Source of the DNA: Siphonodentalium dalli
Lineage: Eukaryota; Mollusca; Scaphopoda; Gadilida; Siphonodentaliidae
Length of the DNA stretch: 64,000 nt
Assembly: GCA_032622095.1 (NCBI GenBank)
Contig: CP136065.1
Location: 62,915,094 to 62,979,093 of the forward strand
Direction of reading: 5' to 3'
The notes below the pieces were generated by a model. The model ran no database searches, had not been told where the DNA came from, and was given only the letters and a program-made list of their open reading frames with translations. Shown here piece after piece: positions 58,672 through 64,000 of the stretch (within the stretch, counting starts at the first letter, position 1; each line of letters starts with the position of its first letter). Both the position numbers and the translations under genes were made by a program.

Positions 58672-58995
58672 ATATTGAACGCAACAAAATCAACATATTA
58701 TATATTAGTATATGTACTAACTGAAACAGACTCCGTTCATGGGCATTATTCAGCGGCGGTCCCTTTTGGCACTGCTGTAGGGGCTTGTGCACATTTTAAC
58801 TTGAACAGGCCCCATTTGGTATTCAACAGCGTATATAGGGACGACAGGCCTCTACAATTTGGCCCATTTGTGGGTACACTCTATATTTCACTAAAAAATA
58901 TTATCTACCCCACACACACGTACAAATGTATATGCATGCACATATGGAATGCAACACAATCAACATAATATTACTTTAGTACTATATACTAACTA
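58600..58995 (+). repeat. Diverged tandem pair, ~290-bp spacing
   Basis: CTA(C/A)AAA(A)AGTATT.T, ACCCCACA, ATATGCATGCACATAT.GAA and GCAACA(A/C)AATCAACATA occur twice about 260-290 bp apart, with a third set of diverged GGCCCATTT boxes between. Confidence 0.6.
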
Positions 58996-59253
58996 GTTCA
59001 AATAGGTCAGATTGGTTGAGGGATAAAGGGGCTAACATCACAGTAAGCTTAACAAAAACATTAATTGATCACATATTACAATTTTTTTCAACCTGACTTT
59101 CAAAGGGAGTTTTAGCACAGTCTTCCATCAAGAACCGAGTCTCTTTTAATTTTAGCGCGGATGGATGCGAGTGGGATATCGATATCTCACTAGATGGATA
59201 ACGGTTTTTATCTGATGAAAAAATACTACTATTTGATATATATATACAAACAT

Positions 59254-59863
59254 AATATGTAGCTAGTGTTGCCGCTAACCTGTTATGTCCATAAAGGGGC
59301 TTGAGCATCTATATATGCCAAATCCCCCGAGCGGGCATAAACAGTTTAAGCGACAACATTAACTACGTAATTTATTTATCCATCGCTCAAAACTTGCCTT
59401 TTGTGACGTAAATCTGTCATTTCCCTCAGTTTTACATTCGTTACTTCGATGACGCCCTTACATTTAGTAGGTCAAGTATACTAATTAGCATTCATGACGT
59501 GCACAAACCGGAGTGCAACTTAGAGCGAAATAGTATGTTGGGTTTTTTATAGTTATTCCTAGCTGGCATTTTACTAATTGTTTATAGATGTTTTTAGAGA
59601 GATATTACATCCGTTTACGACTTTTGTATCACTTGCGGTGAATTGTAGACGATGCAAACGTCCCAAAATCACAATGACGTCATTTAGATCGGTTGACGTC
59701 CCTACTTACATGCGCAATTTGCATATGCAATTACGTCATGAAAGTAGTACTAACCTAATGAAGCTACGTTGACCTAATAAAGCTACGTTGACCTAATATA
59801 CGTAACGTGTATTAGGCAGGCTTTGTGTGGGCAATAGAGGTAGTGAGCGGTGGATAAATATAG
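59254..59863 (+). repeat. Tandem unit 1 with hairpin and CRE/octamer-like motifs
   Basis: First of two direct repeats of about 610-620 bp. It begins with a hairpin (ATATGTAGCTAGTGTTGCCG / CGACAACATTAACTACGTA) around CGGGCATAAACAG, followed by TTTATTTATCCATCG. Further on are TGACGTCA (59675-59682), ATTTGCAT (59717-59724) and TTACGTCA (59731-59738), then a short tandem CCTAATAAAGCTACGTTGA. Confidence 0.82.
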
Positions 59864-60483
59864 AATATGTAGCTAATGTCGTCGCTTAAAATGTTTATGT
59901 CCGTGAGGGGGATTTGAGCAAATCGCCAAATCCACCGAGCGGACATAAACAGTTTAAGTGACAACATTAGCTACATATTTTATTTATCCATCGCACAAAA
60001 CATGCCTTGTGTGCTGTTGTGTGCGGTAAATCTGTCATTTTCCTCAGTGTTACATTCGTTACTTCGATGACGCCCTTACATTTATTAGGTCAAGAAAACT
60101 AATTAGCATTCATGACGTGGCAAACCCGGAGTACAGCTTTGAGCGAAATAGTTCGTTGGGTTTGTTAATAGTTATTCTAAGCTGGCCTTTAGCTAATGGT
60201 TTATAGATGTTTTAGAGCGAAAACACATATCCGATTGCGAATTTTGTATCAATTGCGGTGAATTATGGACGATAAAAAGGTCACAAAATCACAATGACGT
60301 CATTCAGGTCTGTTGACGCCCCTAGTTACCTGCGCAATTTGCATATGCAATTACGTCATGAAAGTAGTACTAACCTAATAAAGATACGTTGACCTAATAA
60401 AGCTACTTTGACGTAATAAACGTAACGTTTATTATGCAGGCTTTATGTAGGCAATATAGGTAGTGAGCGGTGGATAAATATAT
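59864..60483 (+). repeat. Tandem unit 2 with hairpin and CRE/octamer-like motifs
   Basis: Direct copy of the preceding unit. The hairpin arms are better preserved (ATATGTAGCTAATGTCGTCG / GTGACAACATTAGCTACATA). TGACGTCA (60295-60302), ATTTGCAT (60337-60344) and TTACGTCA (60351-60358) are all conserved. The unit ends GTGAGCGGTGGATAAATATA, the same phrase that starts the hairpin. Confidence 0.82.
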
Positions 60484-60579
60484 ATACTAGCAGGGTTACC
60501 CGGCGTTGGCCAGATTAAACTAGTCTGACACCCTCTGTTGTGGATATTCGGTGGGAATAGAGAAATACTCTTGTATCCA

Positions 60580-61330
60580 AATGGCATCATTCTTATACAC
60601 GGATTATAAGTAATGGCTCACAGTTTCGGAGTTTTTATTTGTCTACAACTGAGCGTATTTCAGACGTTATCATTTTTTAAATCGTACAGTCGACGTGGTT
60701 GGAACTGATGTTTGTTTTGTTTTTGTGTTTGGTTTTAAATATTTGTTATTGGGATCAAACATTAGTTCAAAATAGGACAATTAGGTTTTCATATCATCAT
60801 TTCATATCTCCATGAAGATACAGATGTTTTGAAGAAATGTCCAGGCCCACCTCTGTTCTTGGTGCTATACTGGCTAATTATTCTCAGCTTATAACAAATG
60901 TTGCTACATATCAGCTACATGTGCCCGACACAGAGCAATATTTATAAAAAAAAGTTCTATAAAATCAAAGATATTCTCTGTATCGGACAGATATACCCTT
61001 CTATTGCTACTGACTGTTTTCTTTTATCTTTTTTAAATATCTTGAACAGGAAACACTCAATTTTGTTATAATACATGAACCATTCTAACATGCCATCCTC
61101 TGACTGCTCAATGCCCCTCGTTTTGCAAGAATATATGTATCTCTTAAACAGAATGACAAATAAACTTGTAATGCTTTCTTCTATGTCTGTTTTTGTTGGC
61201 TCACTATATGAATGCCCTGATTCCCGTCCCCATATAAATCTGACAATCGAGAAGATATAATCATTCAAGTGACGTAATTCGGTCACCATTTTTCGAGGTT
61301 GTGATATTGTTACGCCAAACATTGCTTAGA
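60580..61330 (+). repeat. Dispersed repeat, inverted partner of 34795-35560
   Basis: See 34795. Its boundary at about 60487 (ACTAGCAGGGTTACCCGGCG) has a relative as a reverse complement at 36040-36075. The frame 60957-61322 (-) and 61075-61260 (+) have no recognisable domain. Confidence 0.68.
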
Positions 61331-61429
61331 ACTAATTATGGAGATTACTACAGCTGATCCGTGCTGATTTTCATATTATTGGTTCAATTATATCAACTTA
61401 GCAAATTTATACTGATTTGTACTGAACAT

Positions 61430-62285
61430 TGGCGGTGCCCACTATGGACTTCTCTTTGTGTGGCAAAGAAGAGGTGGAGCAGTGGTTGATAATCAGTCAT
61501 CATTTGGTTTCCTGCATGTCTCCACGCAGAACAACTAAATTGAGAGTAGATTCTACTGATTATGAATTTATTCTGAGATTTGGTTCCATGATATATGATA
61601 TATGTTGGTTCTCTGCTAATAACCCAATTTAGTGTGAAGAATAATTGATTCTCAGATTTGGTTCAAAATGAAGAATAACTAAGCTGTGATCGCGATGCCA
61701 GGAGAGCTTCTGTGTTTGTTATTGACAATCATTTCAAAGGTTAGCTGGACTGCTGAAATCTAACAAACAAATCAGGACCGTGCCAGTAAATGGCTCGCTC
61801 CTAGCTGAATGTTCAAAGAAAGTTCACACAGCCGGGCTTCTTCAGTTAACAAACATGTACATGTATCTTGCGCAAACATTGTGACGGTTACTCATAACAA
61901 ACCGTATATCATCAGAGCAGGTGCGTTGAGAAACGACAATGTGTCTGCTTCATATATGTCTATAGCATTTGATAGTAAGAAAGTACTATTACAGGCGAGA
62001 TTCTTCAGTTAACACACATGTAAATATATCTTGCGCAAACATATCTATGGCTACTCATCACAAACCTTACAGCAACAGATCAGGGTGTGTTGAGAAACGA
62101 CGATATGTCAGTTTCCTATATGTCTAAAGCAATTGATAATAAGAAATTACTATTACACAACTATGACCTGACATTCGACCGGTCGATATCCACACCCACT
62201 GTAGTTGATGGTTGCATACATGAGATTGCCACTGACTACATTTGTATCATCCCCTCCCATCTGCAGTGTTGCTAATAGTTAGGCA
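61430..62285 (+). repeat. Paralogous block B1, matches 7000-7640
   Basis: Collinear copy of block A1 with an additional internal duplication (the TTCTTCAGTTAACA / CTTGCGCAAACAT stretch occurs twice, at about 61830 and 62010). Confidence 0.75.
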
Positions 62286-62299
62286 TTGACCAAGAGGCA

Positions 62300-62941
62300 T
62301 GCGAGATAGAGAGAGCAAAGAAATTGAACGTGGACGATGTCAGGTCACCGTATTGTTTTTATTTTATCGTATTGAGGAAATTAGCACCATTATATTAGTT
62401 TGTAGAGAAAATGGAAATTGCACTTATTTGTTGTAATTAGCACCGTTAATTACATATCTAAAGTATGCACATAACATTTAAATTGATTGGCATCTCTAAT
62501 GCCTTGTCGATCTGATACTAGTGTGTACTGTGACAAGCTGTTGATGCACTCCTGTCATATCGGTTTATCGCAGAACACGATCAGGACGAACTGAATCGAG
62601 AGATTCATCGGACAACAGAAGGATTCAATGTGACTGAACTTATATTTAATTGTTCAAGACGTGGAAAGCTCTATCTTGTGTCCATCCACGGTTCCTACCT
62701 CGTTGTTTGAAAAACAAGATATCACCACATAAGGGCTCCATCATATATAAATGACCATAGAGGTTATGGATGTCGCCGTTGTTCATTTTCTATTTAGTTA
62801 ACATATGTTGGATAAGTTATTCGAATCACGGAACATCTCCCAAAGCCAGGATTAAGACAGTGTTGTAATTTCAAACATATATTTGAGAAACCGCTTGTTT
62901 GACTTTTGATCCATAAAACTCAAAACATTGATACAGTCAGC
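62300..62941 (+). promoter_or_regulatory. Conserved sequence upstream of the second PAN exon
   Basis: 62300-62480 matches 9740-9920, and 62495-62941 matches 15470-15969. The two are contiguous here, which is presumably the ancestral arrangement. Likely promoter and 5' UTR of gene 3. No core promoter element can be assigned. Confidence 0.45.
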
Positions 62942-63283
62942 ATGCAACAAACAACGGAACGCAGGCCTCCAAAATCGAGGACAATTAAAGGACACACATT
63001 ATGTTGGTTCTGGGAACAGTTTAAATTTGGATTGTTGTGTGCCTTGCTGCTCAATGTTGACGGCGTTAGCGCCCATCCTTTTGCATATCAAGCAGATGGT
63101 TTTCTGACTGAAACAAAGCTGACAAATGTCAAGAGATGTGAAACAATGTGTACGAGACATGCTTACTGTACAAAGATTGGATTCAACGTTAAATCAAAGA
63201 TGTGCGCTCTCATGCATCCAGATGATTCGGCAGCGATAGGACCGCCAAAGGAGTGGTTCATGCTAGACACCGAAGGCAACAAG
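62942..63283 (+). CDS. Gene 3 first coding exon: signal peptide and PAN/apple-like domain
   Basis: Encodes 114 residues to a donor (AACAAG|GTGAGA), ending in phase 0 like its paralogue at 15970. The start MQQTTERRPPKSRTIKG is chosen because homology with the paralogue begins there; an upstream ATG at 62906 is in frame but not conserved. Hydrophobic core FGLLCALLLNVDGVS, then a likely cleavage VSA|HPF. Cysteines at about 66, 70, 76 and 88 keep the spacing C-x3-C-x5-C-x11-C. Most differences from the paralogue lie in the mature part (ADDF/ADGF, AGCT/AYCT, HPVGYAGIR/HPDDSAAIG), while the signal region is nearly unchanged. The exon has no stop or frameshift. Its stalk and FReD exons would lie right of the window. 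Confidence 0.8.
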
Positions 63284-63318
63284 GTGAGATATAAATGGTG
63301 TACTCGCGTTATATATAT

Positions 63319-63467
63319 ATAGAATACACACGTAGTGTTTCTGAATACCAAATTTACACCACGAGTGGGATTGATGATTTACCACACGAGCTTTAGCGAG
63401 TGTGGTAAATCATCAATCCCACGAGTGGTGTAAATTTGGTATTCAGAAACACTACGTGTGTATTTTG
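63319..63467. repeat. Hairpin repeat H, variant copy 4
   Basis: AATACACACGTAGTGTTTCTG, AATACCAAATTTACACCACG and AGTGGGATTGATGATTTACC are mirrored around GAGCTTTAGCGAG, then TTTTGTTTATACCATGACC. It is inserted in a TATATATA run about 35 bp after the splice donor of gene 3. The paralogous intron at 16297 lacks it, so it inserted after the duplication. Confidence 0.88.
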
Positions 63468-64000
63468 TTTATACCATGACCGGTACAGGAGCAAAAAAGC
63501 GCTATGAAATCGAAATAAATCCACTTAAATTAAGACGATTCTTTCGCACCATTCACATTCATACCCGTTGTGTTCCCCACACTTAGCCGTACACGACGTA
63601 CACTATCACAGCTGATCAGGCGTATTGATACATTGAATTATGTCAACACTCAATTGTACGAATATGGCATCAGTGTAGCCAATTCACAATAAACTGTAAT
63701 GAAACCGCCATAAATAAACAACATGAATATATTTGGGAATACGAATTTAATGAATATAAATATAACACATTGCGGGAACTTTTTTTTCTCCGCCGGACAG
63801 TCAACAGGAAACCACGGAAGTCATTTTGAAATCCACCGTTTGTTGTTCTAGTTTGTTGCGTCTATTTCTTGAAATATATTTCCACGGAATCAACTGTTCG
63901 TTTTTATCGCATTAGTGACTGTTAGTGTGTATAATATTCAATTGAATCGAAAGTATCAAATTGTTTTCATCGCGAGGCGCTACGTTTTAAAAATAGCGTC

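Overview
The window looks like AT-rich, intron-containing animal DNA. There are no operons or bacterial gene spacing. Coding capacity is limited to short exons with clear splice signals and to transposon remnants; everything else is repeats and long non-coding stretches. Fibrinogen-related (FReD) lectin exons, PAN/apple-like exons and a mix of LINE, hAT and TTAA-targeting elements suggest a lophotrochozoan invertebrate such as a mollusc. That assignment is an inference; no species is identified.

The host genes appear to form a tandem cluster of secreted FReD lectin genes on the + strand. Gene 1 contributes only its last exon (2527-3167, an intact FReD). Gene 2 starts with a signal-peptide/PAN exon (15970-16296), continues with a Thr/Pro-rich mucin-like stalk exon (27843-28371) and then reaches FReD exons at 38724 (cut off) and 47436 (one in-frame stop). 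Gene 3 starts with a second PAN exon (62942-63283) and runs off the window. The splice phases fit one architecture: the PAN exon ends in phase 0, the stalk exon runs from phase 0 to phase 1, and the FReD exon is entered in phase 1, completing the Asp codon of the conserved DC. FReD fragments lie at 3689-3941 and 56844-57067. Large blocks around these exons are paralogous to one another (305-2526 with 36088-38723; 7000-9900 plus 15470-16310 with 61430-63310; 7660-9480 with 20640-21440), so the cluster grew by segmental duplication.

The most striking structure is a near-perfect palindrome at 38884-49523. Arms of about 4.9 kb flank a 12-nt loop, each arm carries a FReD exon with the same premature stop, and the left edge slices through the gene-2 FReD exon. 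A 100-N gap (43993-44092) is flanked by an exactly repeated 706-bp sequence, so two overlapping contigs were probably placed side by side; the palindrome itself may be real or a fold-back artefact.

The remainder is mobile and repetitive DNA: a hAT remnant with an 8-bp target duplication, a second hAT remnant, an L2/CR1-like LINE with a long open frame (29107-30738), a LINE nested inside an opposite-strand LINE (23551-26583), TTAA-flanked MITEs that share a hairpin core, several other hairpin families, a fold-back unit with an internal satellite (11265-14960), an inverted-repeat unit with a minisatellite (31739-33953), and many short tandem duplications. Stretches not listed below (for example 1-304, 4650-5400, 15000-15470, 17460-20640, 50750-52300, 54100-55150 and 63470-64000) hold nothing I can recognise except AT-rich non-coding sequence, apart from small features named individually.
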